Below are positions 44,311-53,247 of a stretch of 64,000 nucleotides of DNA, one piece after another (the stretch's first letter is position 1; each line of letters begins with the position of its first letter). The stretch covers positions 1 to 64,000 of the forward strand of contig NZ_FWFJ01000023.1 of assembly GCF_900172365.1 (NCBI RefSeq), written 5' to 3'. A program made the translations under genes and the position numbers. The notes beneath the pieces are model-generated. The model did not search any database. It was not told the origin of the DNA and saw only the letters and a list, made by a program, of their open reading frames with translations. This stretch comes from Roseovarius gaetbuli. GTDB lineage: Bacteria; Pseudomonadota; Alphaproteobacteria; Rhodobacterales; Rhodobacteraceae.

Positions 44311-45534
44311 TCACTGCCGCACCAGCCCGGCGCGCGCCCCGTCTTCGCGCCGCCAGACCAGCATTGCATCGCGCAGCGCCCCCGCCATCCGCGCCCGCCA
44401 GGCCGGATCGCGCAGGTTTTCAAGGTCGCGCGCACTCGACAAAAACCCAAGCTCAAGCAGGACCGAGGGAATATCCGGCGCCTTCAGCACCGAGAAACCC
44501 GCATGTCGCTGCGGGCGCGACAAAAGCGGCAGGTCCTGCGCCTTGAGCGTGGCCAGCACCGTCTTGGCAAGACGCTCGGCGCGCGGCTGGGTTTCCTGGC
44601 GCGCAAGGTCAATCAGGATATCGGCCACCACGTCATCCTTGCCGCTCAAATCGACACCGGCAAGAATATCGGCGCGGTTATGACGCTCGGCCAAGGCCGC
44701 ACTCGCCTCATCCGACGCGCTGTCCGAGAGGGTGTAAACCGACGCTCCGCGCGCCCTTGCGCCTGACAAGGCATCGGCATGCAGCGACAAGAACACATCG
44801 GCCCGGCCCTGATGGGCAAGCGCGACGCGCCGCTCAAGCGGCACGAATTCATCCGCATCCCGCGTCAGAACCACCTCAAACCGCCCGTCCCGCAACAGCA
44901 CCTCTTTCAGTTCCAGCGCGAATTGAAGCATCAGATCCTTTTCGGTGACCTCGCCCACCTGCGCACCGGGATCAATCCCGCCGTGCCCCGGATCGAGCAC
45001 CACGAACAAAGGTCCCTCGCCGGGCGCGCGCCGCTCTGGCGCCACAAGTGCGCCCTCGGGGGTCGGCAAATCCCAGCCCGGCAAATCCGGCGTTCCGGCC
45101 CTTGCGGCAAAGGCCTCGGCGTCAGCCGCGCCAAGAACCACCCGCAAGTCGGCGGCACCTGTCACCCGATCGACCACAAGCCCGGCGGTTTCAAGAACAT
45201 GCGGCCCCGCAAGATCAACCACCATGCGCGACCAGCCCGGCCTGATCTGACCAAGCCGCACACCGGTGGCGCGCTCGGCCTCGCCAAACTCCGCGCCGCT
45301 CAGCCCCTGCCAGTCGATTTCGCGAAAATCCATCACAAGCCGCGTCGGCTCATCCAGCGTGAACACCCGGTAGGGCACGCCCTGGCTCAGCGCCAGACGC
45401 ACCTCCATCCCCCGGCGCGTATCGGCAAACCTGCTCGCCTCGGGATCAATCCGCGCAAGCGCGCTAAAGCCCTGCTCCTGCGCGCGCAGCCCCGGTGCGA
45501 GGCACAGCATCGCCACGATCATAAGCCATTTCAT
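44311..45534 (-). CDS. amiC: N-acetylmuramoyl-L-alanine amidase, AmiC type
   Basis: The product is 407 residues from the ATG at 45534 (an upstream GTG is less likely). Residues 1-19 are a signal peptide (MIVAMLCLAPGLRAQ). An AMIN domain covers roughly 25-135 and binds the cell wall or targets the enzyme to division sites. The Amidase_3 domain follows, with zinc ligands in LDPGHGGIDPGA, FLSLHADAL and the catalytic Glu in VLLELGFLS. It cleaves the amide between muramic acid and the stem peptide. Neighbour of the PBP1A gene, so wall synthesis and splitting genes are together. Confidence 0.95.
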   Translation of the reverse strand: MKWLMIVAMLCLAPGLRAQEQGFSALARIDPEASRFADTRRGMEVRLALSQGVPYRVFTLDEPTRLVMDFREIDWQGLSGAEFGEAERATGVRLGQIRPGWSRMVVDLAGPHVLETAGLVVDRVTGAADLRVVLGAADAEAFAARAGTPDLPGWDLPTPEGALVAPERRAPGEGPLFVVLDPGHGGIDPGAQVGEVTEKDLMLQFALELKEVLLRDGRFEVVLTRDADEFVPLERRVALAHQGRADVFLSLHADALSGARARGASVYTLSDSASDEASAALAERHNRADILAGVDLSGKDDVVADILIDLARQETQPRAERLAKTVLATLKAQDLPLLSRPQRHAGFSVLKAPDIPSVLLELGFLSSARDLENLRDPAWRARMAGALRDAMLVWRREDGARAGLVRQ

Positions 45535-45587
45535 CACTGCTCTGCTCACCCGCCGGTCCCCGGTCTTTCATTGGCCGCGATCATACC

Positions 45588-45617
45588 AGAGCCGGGGCCG
45601 CAAAACAGCCCCGCTCT
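45588..45617. terminator. Hairpin between rseP and the amidase gene
   Basis: AGAGCCGGGGC and GCCCCGCTCT can pair around CGCAAAACA. There is no clear U-run on the minus strand, so a terminating role is uncertain. Confidence 0.35.
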
Positions 45618-45669
45618 TTCATCGTTCCATAAATACTCACCTGCGCGCCCCCTGCCCCAAGCGCGCCGC

Positions 45670-47013
45670 TCAGGGACAGAATATATCGTTGAACAGCGCA
45701 AACAGCATCAGCGACAGAACGATCGTAAGACCGGCGGTCATCATGATCCGCAACGCCTTGTCACTGGGCGGGCGCCCCGACACGGCCTCATAGGCGTAAA
45801 ACACAAGGTGCCCACCGTCGAGCACCGGCACCGGGAACAGGTTCAAAAGACCCACCGCCGTCGACAGAACCGCGATGAACCAGATAAAGCTCTCTGGTCC
45901 CTGGCTTGCCATCGCGCCAGAGACCTGCGCAATCCCGATCGGGCCGGACATGTTACAGCTGCTGATCGCGCCGGTGACCATGTGATAGAGCCCCGAGACC
46001 GATGAGCGGATGATCTCGCCGGTCTGCACCACCGCATTGCCCACGGCCTCGACCGGGCCAAGGGTTTCCGTGGCCGGCTCAAAGGCCAGCCCGCCGGCGA
46101 TGCCGATCCGCCATTCGGTCTTGAAGCCGCCATCGGCTTGGGGTTCGTCCACCCGGCGCGGGGTGATCGCCACATCAAACGCCGCGCCGTCCGGGCGCCA
46201 GAGTTGCAGATCAAGCTCCGCCCCGTCCGAGCTTTCGACAACGTCTTTCAGCTCGCCAAAGGCCACCACGGGCACGCCGTTGATCGCGGTGATCACATCA
46301 CCGGGCAACATCGCCGAGGCATAGGCCGAGGATTGCGGCGCCAGCCCGCTGATCAGCGGTGGCATCAGGTGCGGGCCCTGCGCGGTCATGCGCCGACCGT
46401 CACGCTCGACCTCATACTCAAGCAACGCGCGCGTCGGAAGCGCGTCAAGCAGATCGTCAAAGCCCTCGCCGAACTCGGGCATTTCGATACCTTCGATCGC
46501 CAGGATCCGATCGCCCGGTTCAAGCGTCACCCCGACCACCGGAAGCGGCTTGAGCGCGCCCACGGCGAACGGCTCGGCGGTTTTGCCTTGGGTCATCATG
46601 ATCGCCGCGAAGACGACGATCGACAGGATGAAATTGAAGATCGGCCCCGCCGCCACGGTCGCCGTGCGCGCCCAGAGCGGCGCGCCGTGCATGGTCTGGC
46701 GCAGGCGTTCGGGGGGCACGTTGGCCATCGCCTCGGCGTCCTTGCCGCTGGCGGCATCGGCGTCGCCAAGGAATTTGACGTAGCCGCCAAACGGCAGGGC
46801 CGCCAACTGCCAGCGGGTGCCATGCTTGTCCATCCGCGAAAAAAGCACCGGGCCAAACCCGAGCGAGAATACCTCGGCCTTGATCCCGGACCACCGCCCG
46901 ACGATGTAATGGCCATATTCATGCACCGCCACGATCACCGAAAGACAGACGACAAAGGCAAACAAGGTCATGAAAACATTGCCGAACTGTGGCAGGAGGG
47001 TCAGAATATCCAC
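45670..47013 (-). CDS. rseP: Site-2 zinc metalloprotease RseP
   Basis: The product is 447 residues. The zinc motif is AVHEYGHY (HExxH) in the first membrane helix and the third ligand region is FPVPVLDGGH. PDZ-like segments lie between (VEPGDRILAIEG-like LEPGDRILAIEG, and MLPGDVITAINGVP). It cuts membrane-bound anti-sigma factors in envelope stress. It ends the dxr-cdsA-uppS-frr-pyrH run; in relatives bamA often follows, but here it does not. Confidence 0.95.
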   Translation of the reverse strand: MDILTLLPQFGNVFMTLFAFVVCLSVIVAVHEYGHYIVGRWSGIKAEVFSLGFGPVLFSRMDKHGTRWQLAALPFGGYVKFLGDADAASGKDAEAMANVPPERLRQTMHGAPLWARTATVAAGPIFNFILSIVVFAAIMMTQGKTAEPFAVGALKPLPVVGVTLEPGDRILAIEGIEMPEFGEGFDDLLDALPTRALLEYEVERDGRRMTAQGPHLMPPLISGLAPQSSAYASAMLPGDVITAINGVPVVAFGELKDVVESSDGAELDLQLWRPDGAAFDVAITPRRVDEPQADGGFKTEWRIGIAGGLAFEPATETLGPVEAVGNAVVQTGEIIRSSVSGLYHMVTGAISSCNMSGPIGIAQVSGAMASQGPESFIWFIAVLSTAVGLLNLFPVPVLDGGHLVFYAYEAVSGRPPSDKALRIMMTAGLTIVLSLMLFALFNDIFCP

Positions 47014-47022
47014 GCGTAATCC

Positions 47023-48195
47023 TTAACTGTTTCGCTCCGTGACAACCTGATCGGCGCACTGTCTTGCCAGATGGTCCATCCGGGACACGCAATCAAGGGT
47101 CAGGGTCGCATTCATTTCTTCGGGGTCGCGCGTCAGCCGTGTCAGAACCTCTTCGACGACCACGTTCATATCCGTAAATCCGATATGCCCGGCGATAAAA
47201 TGATCAAGCGCGCGTTCCTTGGCGGCGTTGAAGACCGCGCCGCTCAAGCCGCGCATCTCCATGACCTCGCGGGCAAGCCGCAACGCCGGATAGCGGGCCA
47301 CATCGGGCGCCCGGAAATTCAGCGTTCCGATGGCCGCCAGATCAAGCGCCTCAACCGGCAGGGCCTGCCGCTGGGGCCAATGCAGGGCATAGCCGATGGC
47401 GTGGCGCATATCGGGCGGGCCGACATGGGCCATAAGCCCGCCGTCGCAAAATCCGACAAGCGCATGCACCACCGATTCAGGATGAATCAGCACTTCGATC
47501 TGATCCGGGGTAAAGCAGAAGAACTCGCGCGCTTCGATCATTTCAAGCGCCTTGTTGAACATCGAGGCGCTGTCGATGGTGATCCGCTGGCCCATCGCCC
47601 AATTGGGGTGACTTGAGGCCTCGGCCACGGTTGCGCGTTCAAGATCGGCCAGCGGCCAGTCGCGGAATGCGCCGCCGCTGGCGGTGATGATCACCCGCGA
47701 CACGGCGGCGGAATCTTCGCCAACCATGGCCTGAAAGATCGCCGAATGCTCGCTGTCCACCGGTAGGATACGGGCGTGATTTTCGCGCGCCGTTCGGATC
47801 ATCAAAGGCCCCGCCGTCACCAGCGATTCCTTGTTGGCAAGCGCCAGGGTCGCGCCTTGTTCAAGCGCCGCCAGACCGGGCGCCAGACCCGCCGCGCCGA
47901 CGATCGCTGACATCACCCAATGCGCAGGGCGCCCCGCAGCCTCGACCAAAGCGGCACCGTCGGCGGCGGCCTCGACCTCGCTGCCCGCAAGGGCGGCGCG
48001 CAGATCAGGCAAAAGATCGTCATAAGCGGTGACCGCCACCTCGGCGCCAAGTTCAACGGCATCCGCCGCAAGCTGTGCGATATTGCGCCCGCCGGTCAGC
48101 GCCACGACGTCAAAATGCGTCGGCGCGCGACGGATCAGGTCAATCGTGTTCTGTCCGATAGAGCCGGTTGCACCCAGAATGGAAACCCGCTTCAT
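47023..48195 (-). CDS. dxr: 1-deoxy-D-xylulose 5-phosphate reductoisomerase
   Basis: The product is 390 residues. The NADPH site is ILGATGSIGQNTIDL, and the metal and substrate site lies in LPVDSEHSAIFQ and SGGAFRD. It makes 2-C-methyl-D-erythritol 4-phosphate, the committed step of the MEP isoprenoid path, which feeds undecaprenol made by the nearby uppS. Its start overlaps the cdsA stop (ATGA). Confidence 0.97.
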   Translation of the reverse strand: MKRVSILGATGSIGQNTIDLIRRAPTHFDVVALTGGRNIAQLAADAVELGAEVAVTAYDDLLPDLRAALAGSEVEAAADGAALVEAAGRPAHWVMSAIVGAAGLAPGLAALEQGATLALANKESLVTAGPLMIRTARENHARILPVDSEHSAIFQAMVGEDSAAVSRVIITASGGAFRDWPLADLERATVAEASSHPNWAMGQRITIDSASMFNKALEMIEAREFFCFTPDQIEVLIHPESVVHALVGFCDGGLMAHVGPPDMRHAIGYALHWPQRQALPVEALDLAAIGTLNFRAPDVARYPALRLAREVMEMRGLSGAVFNAAKERALDHFIAGHIGFTDMNVVVEEVLTRLTRDPEEMNATLTLDCVSRMDHLARQCADQVVTERNS

Positions 48196-48971
48196 GCAAG
48201 CCCCGGCATCAGGTCGAGCGCCCAGAGAATGACCACGAGAACCGCCGCGCCAAGCATCGCGTCGAACCGGTCAAGCACGCCGCCATGGCCGGGAATAAGG
48301 CCGGAACTGTCCTTGATCCCACGCAGCCGCTTGACCGCGCTTTCGGCGATATCACCCATCTGCCCGGCAAAACCCACCAGCATCGAGACCGGCACAAGCG
48401 CCAGCCCTGCCCCGGTCGGCGCCATGAACAAAAGCCCGATCACCGCCGCGCCAAGCCAGCCGGCAATCGTGCCCGACCAGGTTTTCTTGGGGCTGAAGCG
48501 CGGCCAGAACTTTGGCCCCCCCAGCGTGCGCCCGGCGAAATAGCCCGCCACATCAGAGACCACCACCACGGCGACAAGCCAGACCACCCAGATCAGCCCG
48601 GCATGATCGCGCACAAGCGCCATGGCGAAACACCCAAGCAGGCTCCAGAATGCCAATGCGAAAAACGGGCCCTTTTCGCGCTCGACCGATCCGGCGGCCA
48701 CGACGACGGCGGCCAACAGCAAGGGCAGCACCAAAAGCCCTTGGAGCCAGAGCGCAAGGCCAACGGCAAGAGCCGCCAGCACGCCGGAGCGCCGCGCATC
48801 GGGCGCGCCGAACATGCGCGCGGCCTCCCACATCATAAGACCGGCAAGCCCCGAGATCAGCGCATCGAACACAATGCCGCCAACGCCGATCACCACGGCC
48901 CCGATGCCCGCCATCACCACGCCCGAGATCACCCGCGGCGCAAGATCGGACCACTGCGCGCTGCCGCTCAT
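48192..48971 (-). CDS. cdsA: Phosphatidate cytidylyltransferase
   Basis: The product is 259 residues with about seven membrane helices and the CdsA signature near the C terminus (GDIAESAVKRLRGIKDSSGL, PGHGGVLDRFDAM). It makes CDP-diacylglycerol for phospholipid synthesis. Overlaps dxr and uppS by four bases each, so the group is one operon. Confidence 0.96.
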   Translation of the reverse strand: MSGSAQWSDLAPRVISGVVMAGIGAVVIGVGGIVFDALISGLAGLMMWEAARMFGAPDARRSGVLAALAVGLALWLQGLLVLPLLLAAVVVAAGSVEREKGPFFALAFWSLLGCFAMALVRDHAGLIWVVWLVAVVVVSDVAGYFAGRTLGGPKFWPRFSPKKTWSGTIAGWLGAAVIGLLFMAPTGAGLALVPVSMLVGFAGQMGDIAESAVKRLRGIKDSSGLIPGHGGVLDRFDAMLGAAVLVVILWALDLMPGLA

Positions 48972-49711
48972 GCGGGCACCGCCCCAAAGCGGCGGTCGCG
49001 CGTGCCGTATTGCGCCAATAGCTTGGCAAAGACATCCGCGGTAAAATCAGGCCAGAGCGTGTCGATGAACTCATATTCCGCATAGGCCGACTGCCAGAGC
49101 AGGAAATTCGAAATCCGCGCCTCGCCGCTCGTGCGGATGACAAGGTCAGGATCGGGCAGAACGCAGGTATCAAGGTATTTCGGCAAGGTTTCCTCGTCCA
49201 CATCCGCCGGATCAAGACGGCCCTCGGCCACATCCATCGCCAGCCGCTTGGTGGCGCGTGACACCTCATCGCGGCCCCCGTAGTTCAGAGCAATCGTAAG
49301 GTTTGTGCCGGTGCAACCGGCGGTCATCGCCTCGGCCTCATCCATCAGGTTGCGCAATTTGCGATCCAGACGCGGGCGATCCCCGATAAAGCGCACACGC
49401 ACATTATCGGCAACGAATTCCTGCATTTCCTTCATGATATAGCGGCGAAACAGGCTCATCAGGCCGGCAACTTCGGTCTGGGTCCGCTTCCAGTTTTCGG
49501 TCGAAAAGGCGAATATCGTCAGGTACTTGACCCCAAGAAACGGACAGGCCTTGACGATCTCGCGTACCCGGCGCGCGCCCGCATGATGGCCAAACAGGCG
49601 CGGGCGCCCACGCGCCTGTGCCCACCGGCCATTGCCATCCATGATGATGGCCACATGGCGCGGACCGTCGCCTGCTACAAATGTATCTGGCATACGCGCG
49701 CCCTTTGTCAT
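48968..49711 (-). CDS. uppS: Isoprenyl transferase (undecaprenyl diphosphate synthase)
   Basis: The product is 247 residues. The start region HVAIIMDGNGRWAQ holds the magnesium-binding Asp, and FAFSTENWKR and the late RTSGEARISNFLLWQSAY segments are canonical for cis-prenyltransferases. It makes the C55 carrier for wall sugars. Its ATG follows the frr stop without a gap. Confidence 0.97.
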   Translation of the reverse strand: MTKGARMPDTFVAGDGPRHVAIIMDGNGRWAQARGRPRLFGHHAGARRVREIVKACPFLGVKYLTIFAFSTENWKRTQTEVAGLMSLFRRYIMKEMQEFVADNVRVRFIGDRPRLDRKLRNLMDEAEAMTAGCTGTNLTIALNYGGRDEVSRATKRLAMDVAEGRLDPADVDEETLPKYLDTCVLPDPDLVIRTSGEARISNFLLWQSAYAEYEFIDTLWPDFTADVFAKLLAQYGTRDRRFGAVPA

Positions 49712-50275
49712 TCAGACCTGCATGATTTCCGCTTGTTTGGTTTCCAGTGCCTCATCGACATTCTTGATATAAAGGTCGGTAAGCTCCTGCACCTCGGCTT
49801 CCCAGAATTTCTGGTCATCCTCAGAGAGACCGTCGGCCTTGGCCTTCTTGATCTGATCCATACCATCGCGGCGGATGTTGCGCACGGCGACGCGGGCGTG
49901 TTCACTATATTGCGAGGCAACCTTGGTAAGTTCCTTGCGACGCTCTTCGTTCAACTCGGGGATCGGCAGCATGATGATGGTGCCGTTGAGTTGCGGGTTG
50001 ATGCCAAGCCCGCTTTCGCGGATCGCCTTTTCAACCTTGCCGACAAGGCCCTTGTCCCAGACGTTGATCGTGACCATCCGTGGCTCGGGCACATTGACGG
50101 TGCCGACCTGGTTGATCGGGGTTTTCTGACCGTAGGCATCCACCATCACCGGTTCCAGCATCGAGGCCGACGCGCGCCCGGTGCGCAGCGATGCGAATTC
50201 GGTTTTCAGTGCCGCAATTGCGCCGTCCATGCGCCGCTTTATATCATCGGTATCAAGAAGAAAATCATCTGCCAT
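49712..50275 (-). CDS. frr: Ribosome recycling factor
   Basis: The product is 187 residues, normal. [20 protein letters not shown], and the helical core [19 protein letters not shown], are diagnostic. It works with EF-G to split terminated ribosomes. Between pyrH and uppS in the operon. Confidence 0.97.
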   Translation of the reverse strand: MADDFLLDTDDIKRRMDGAIAALKTEFASLRTGRASASMLEPVMVDAYGQKTPINQVGTVNVPEPRMVTINVWDKGLVGKVEKAIRESGLGINPQLNGTIIMLPIPELNEERRKELTKVASQYSEHARVAVRNIRRDGMDQIKKAKADGLSEDDQKFWEAEVQELTDLYIKNVDEALETKQAEIMQV

Positions 50276-50460
50276 CTGTTATGCCCACAACGTTTGTTTT
50301 GTTTGTGCCGGGTATATCGGCCTTTGCCCCGGCAATCCAGCCATTTGCGCAGACCCGGTCCAAGGCCCCTCCTCTCAAATCAGCGCCGACCGCCTTGGTC
50401 AGCTCGATTTTGAGAGTTTTCTTCGCCTTAATTGATATGAATCCCGGTCCTGACGTCTGA

Positions 50461-51192
50461 TCAGCCGTGCACGGTCGTATAGGTGCCCTCGCCCGCCAGA
50501 ATGCCCTTGAAGCCGCCCGGCTCGTCAAGGCTGAAGACGATGATCGGCAGGTTGTTGTCGCGCGCAAGCGCGATCGCACTGGCATCCATCACCCCGAGAT
50601 GCTGGGCCAGAACCTCGTCATAGCTGACCCGGTCATAGCGCTTTGCATCGGCGTGTTTCACCGGGTCCTTGTCATAGACCCCATCGACCTTGGTGCCCTT
50701 CAGGATCGCCTCACAGGCCATTTCATTGGCCCGGAGCGTGGCGGCGGTATCGGTGGTGAAATAGGGGTTGCCGGTGCCAGCGGCGAAAATGCAGATCCGC
50801 TTTTTCTCAAGGTGGCGCACGGCGCGGCGGCGGATATAGGGCTCTGCCACCTCATCCATGCGAATGGCCGAAATCACCCGGCAATGGGCGCCAAGCCCTT
50901 CAAGCGCGCTTTGCATCGCAAGGGCGTTCATGACGGTGGCAAGCATGCCCATGTAATCGGCGGTGGTGCGTTCCATCCCCTGCGCCGAGCCTTGAAGCCC
51001 GCGAAAGATATTGCCGCCACCGATGACCATGCAAATCTCGACCCCGAGATCATGCACGATCTTGACCTCACGCGCGATCCGCTCGACCGTTGGCGGATGA
51101 AGCCCATAGCCAAGGTCGCCCATCAGCGCCTCGCCAGAGATCTTGAGCATGACGCGGCTGAACTTGGCATTGGGGTCTTGGGGGGCGGACAT
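50461..51192 (-). CDS. pyrH: UMP kinase
   Basis: The product is 243 residues. Motifs: [26 protein letters not shown], and the C-terminal [16 protein letters not shown]. It phosphorylates UMP to UDP. First gene of the run to rseP, 185 bases upstream of frr; divergent from miaA. Confidence 0.97.
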   Translation of the reverse strand: MSAPQDPNAKFSRVMLKISGEALMGDLGYGLHPPTVERIAREVKIVHDLGVEICMVIGGGNIFRGLQGSAQGMERTTADYMGMLATVMNALAMQSALEGLGAHCRVISAIRMDEVAEPYIRRRAVRHLEKKRICIFAAGTGNPYFTTDTAATLRANEMACEAILKGTKVDGVYDKDPVKHADAKRYDRVSYDEVLAQHLGVMDASAIALARDNNLPIIVFSLDEPGGFKGILAGEGTYTTVHG

Positions 51193-51338
51193 CGGCAGTA
51201 CTCCACTACGTCTATGAGATCGCGCGCAAAATGTCGCAAATGTCTGGAAGGTTCAATCGCAGAAACCCGCGTGGGCGGCGAAAAGACACAAAACCGCCTC
51301 GTCAAGGCACGCGATCTTGGGTAACGGGGGGCATGGGC

Positions 51339-52214
51339 ATGCCATTTGATATTGATCCGGACCAGCCGGTGCTGATCGCCGGGCCAACCGCCAGCGGCAA
51401 ATCCGCACTGGCGCTTGCCATCGCGCGCGATCAGGGCGGCGTGATTGTCAATGCCGATGCGCTGCAGGTCTATGACAACTGGCGCATCCTTTCGGCGCGC
51501 CCGAGTGCCGAGGATGAATCCGCCACGCGCCACGCGCTTTATGGGCATGTGCCGGGCGGGGCCGAGTATTCGACCGGGCATTGGCTGCGCGATGTGGCGC
51601 CGTTTCTCGATGGCGGTGAGCGCGCGATCATCGTCGGCGGCACCGGGCTTTACTTTGCGGCCCTGACCGAAGGGCTTGCCGATATCCCCGCCACCCCGCC
51701 CGATCTGCGCCAACGGGGTGATGCGATCCGCGCCACCCAAGGCCTTGCGCCGCTGGTCGCTGCCCTTGACCCCGAAACCCGCGCCCGTATCGACACCCAA
51801 AACCCGATGCGCGTGCAACGCGCCTGGGAGGTGTTGCAGGCCACCGGGCGCGGGCTGGCCGATTGGCAGGACGACACCCCGCCGCCGCTCTTGCCGCTCG
51901 ATGCCTGTCAGCCGCTTTTGGTCGAGGCCGAAAAGGACTGGCTTAACGCCCGCATCGCGCGGCGTTTCGATGCCATGCTCGAGATGGGCGCCCTTGACGA
52001 GGTGCGCGCCAACCTGCCTGGCTGGGATGCGGCGCGCCCCTCCTCCAAGGCCATCGGCGCGCCCGAACTGGTGGCCTATCTGCGCGGTGAGCTGACCCTT
52101 GATCAGGCCCGCGAGGCCGCCACCATCGCGACCCGGCAATTTGCCAAGCGGCAACGCACCTGGTTTCGCGCGAGAATGCGCCGATGGCGGCGGATTGCCG
52201 CCGAAACGATTTAG
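51339..52214 (+). CDS. miaA: tRNA dimethylallyltransferase MiaA
   Basis: The product is 291 residues from the ATG at 51339 (ATG 51333 is an alternative; the G-run fits the later one better). The P-loop is [15 protein letters not shown], followed by [20 protein letters not shown] and [12 protein letters not shown]. It prenylates A37 of tRNAs reading UNN codons. Divergent from pyrH, followed by an AraC-type regulator gene. Confidence 0.95.
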   Translation: MPFDIDPDQPVLIAGPTASGKSALALAIARDQGGVIVNADALQVYDNWRILSARPSAEDESATRHALYGHVPGGAEYSTGHWLRDVAPFLDGGERAIIVGGTGLYFAALTEGLADIPATPPDLRQRGDAIRATQGLAPLVAALDPETRARIDTQNPMRVQRAWEVLQATGRGLADWQDDTPPPLLPLDACQPLLVEAEKDWLNARIARRFDAMLEMGALDEVRANLPGWDAARPSSKAIGAPELVAYLRGELTLDQAREAATIATRQFAKRQRTWFRARMRRWRRIAAETI

Positions 52215-52319
52215 AATTTTCGCTATTTTTCCCTGACATTGCGCCGATCCTATGCCAATGATTAGTCTTATTACGACTATTATCGGGGACTCACCCGATC
52301 ACCCCGGAGACAGCGGATC

Positions 52320-53126
52320 ATGCGGCATCCCGAAATCAAGACCCTGGTGCAATGGGCCCGCGGCAGCGATTGGCGCAGCAGCCTGCAACACAGCAGCGAG
52401 GCGCACGCGCTGATCTGGATCACCCGTGGCCAGGGCATCGCCGTGGTTGACGGGGTGCGGCGCGGCATCGGGGTCCACAACGCTCTGGCGATCCCCGCGC
52501 ACACGATGTTTTCGCTCGACCTTGGCAAGACCGGCTTTGGCCTTGTCTGCCTTGTGCCTGCGGGCGGGCCTATCCTGATGCCGGACATCAGCCAGCACCT
52601 TCGGATTCGCGATGTCACCAGCCAGAACGAGCTGGCCGCGATCCTTGAGGCGATGCAGCGCGAACAAAGTGCCGCGCGCCCGTTCATGGATGAGGCGCTG
52701 AATGCACAGGCCAGCATTCTCACTGTCTGGCTTCGCCGGGCGATGATTGACCATGGCACGCCCGACAAGCCAAGCGCCACAGAGCGCCTGATGCGCGGGT
52801 ATTCGGCGCTGATCGAGCGCGATTACAAAAGCGGGCGCGCCATGGCGGTCTATGCCCGCGCGCTTGGCGTGACCCCGACTCATCTCACCCGCGTCAGCCG
52901 CCAGGCCTCGGGACTGACAGCAGCGGACATCCTGACCGAACGCAGCCTGCACGCCGCCCGCGACCTGCTTGAAGACAGCGACATGCCCATCGGTCAGGTC
53001 GCCGCCACGCTTGGCTTTGGCAGCGCCGCCTATTTCTCGCGCTTCGTTCTGCAACACACCGGGCTAAGCCCCTCTGCCCTGCGATCAAGGAGCACCGAAC
53101 GCGCGCCACGTGCGAATATCGCCTGA
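52320..53126 (+). CDS. AraC-family transcriptional regulator
   Basis: The product is 268 residues. A cupin-like sensor covers the first ~150, and the double helix-turn-helix lies at about 165-258: AVYARALGVTPTHLTRVSRQ, ...GQVAATLGFGSAAYFSRFV. Effector unknown. It lies 120 bases upstream of an orphan peptide-binding protein gene on the same strand, a possible target. Confidence 0.92.
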   Translation: MRHPEIKTLVQWARGSDWRSSLQHSSEAHALIWITRGQGIAVVDGVRRGIGVHNALAIPAHTMFSLDLGKTGFGLVCLVPAGGPILMPDISQHLRIRDVTSQNELAAILEAMQREQSAARPFMDEALNAQASILTVWLRRAMIDHGTPDKPSATERLMRGYSALIERDYKSGRAMAVYARALGVTPTHLTRVSRQASGLTAADILTERSLHAARDLLEDSDMPIGQVAATLGFGSAAYFSRFVLQHTGLSPSALRSRSTERAPRANIA

Positions 53127-53247
53127 GCCGCGGGAATGACGGGCCAAACGGCGCGCGGCGGGTTGCCATTAATGGCCGCTCGTTATCTAATGCTGGCAAT
53201 GACTTGACCGATGCACGGGATTCTGTCCCCCTCATTGAAAGCGTTCC

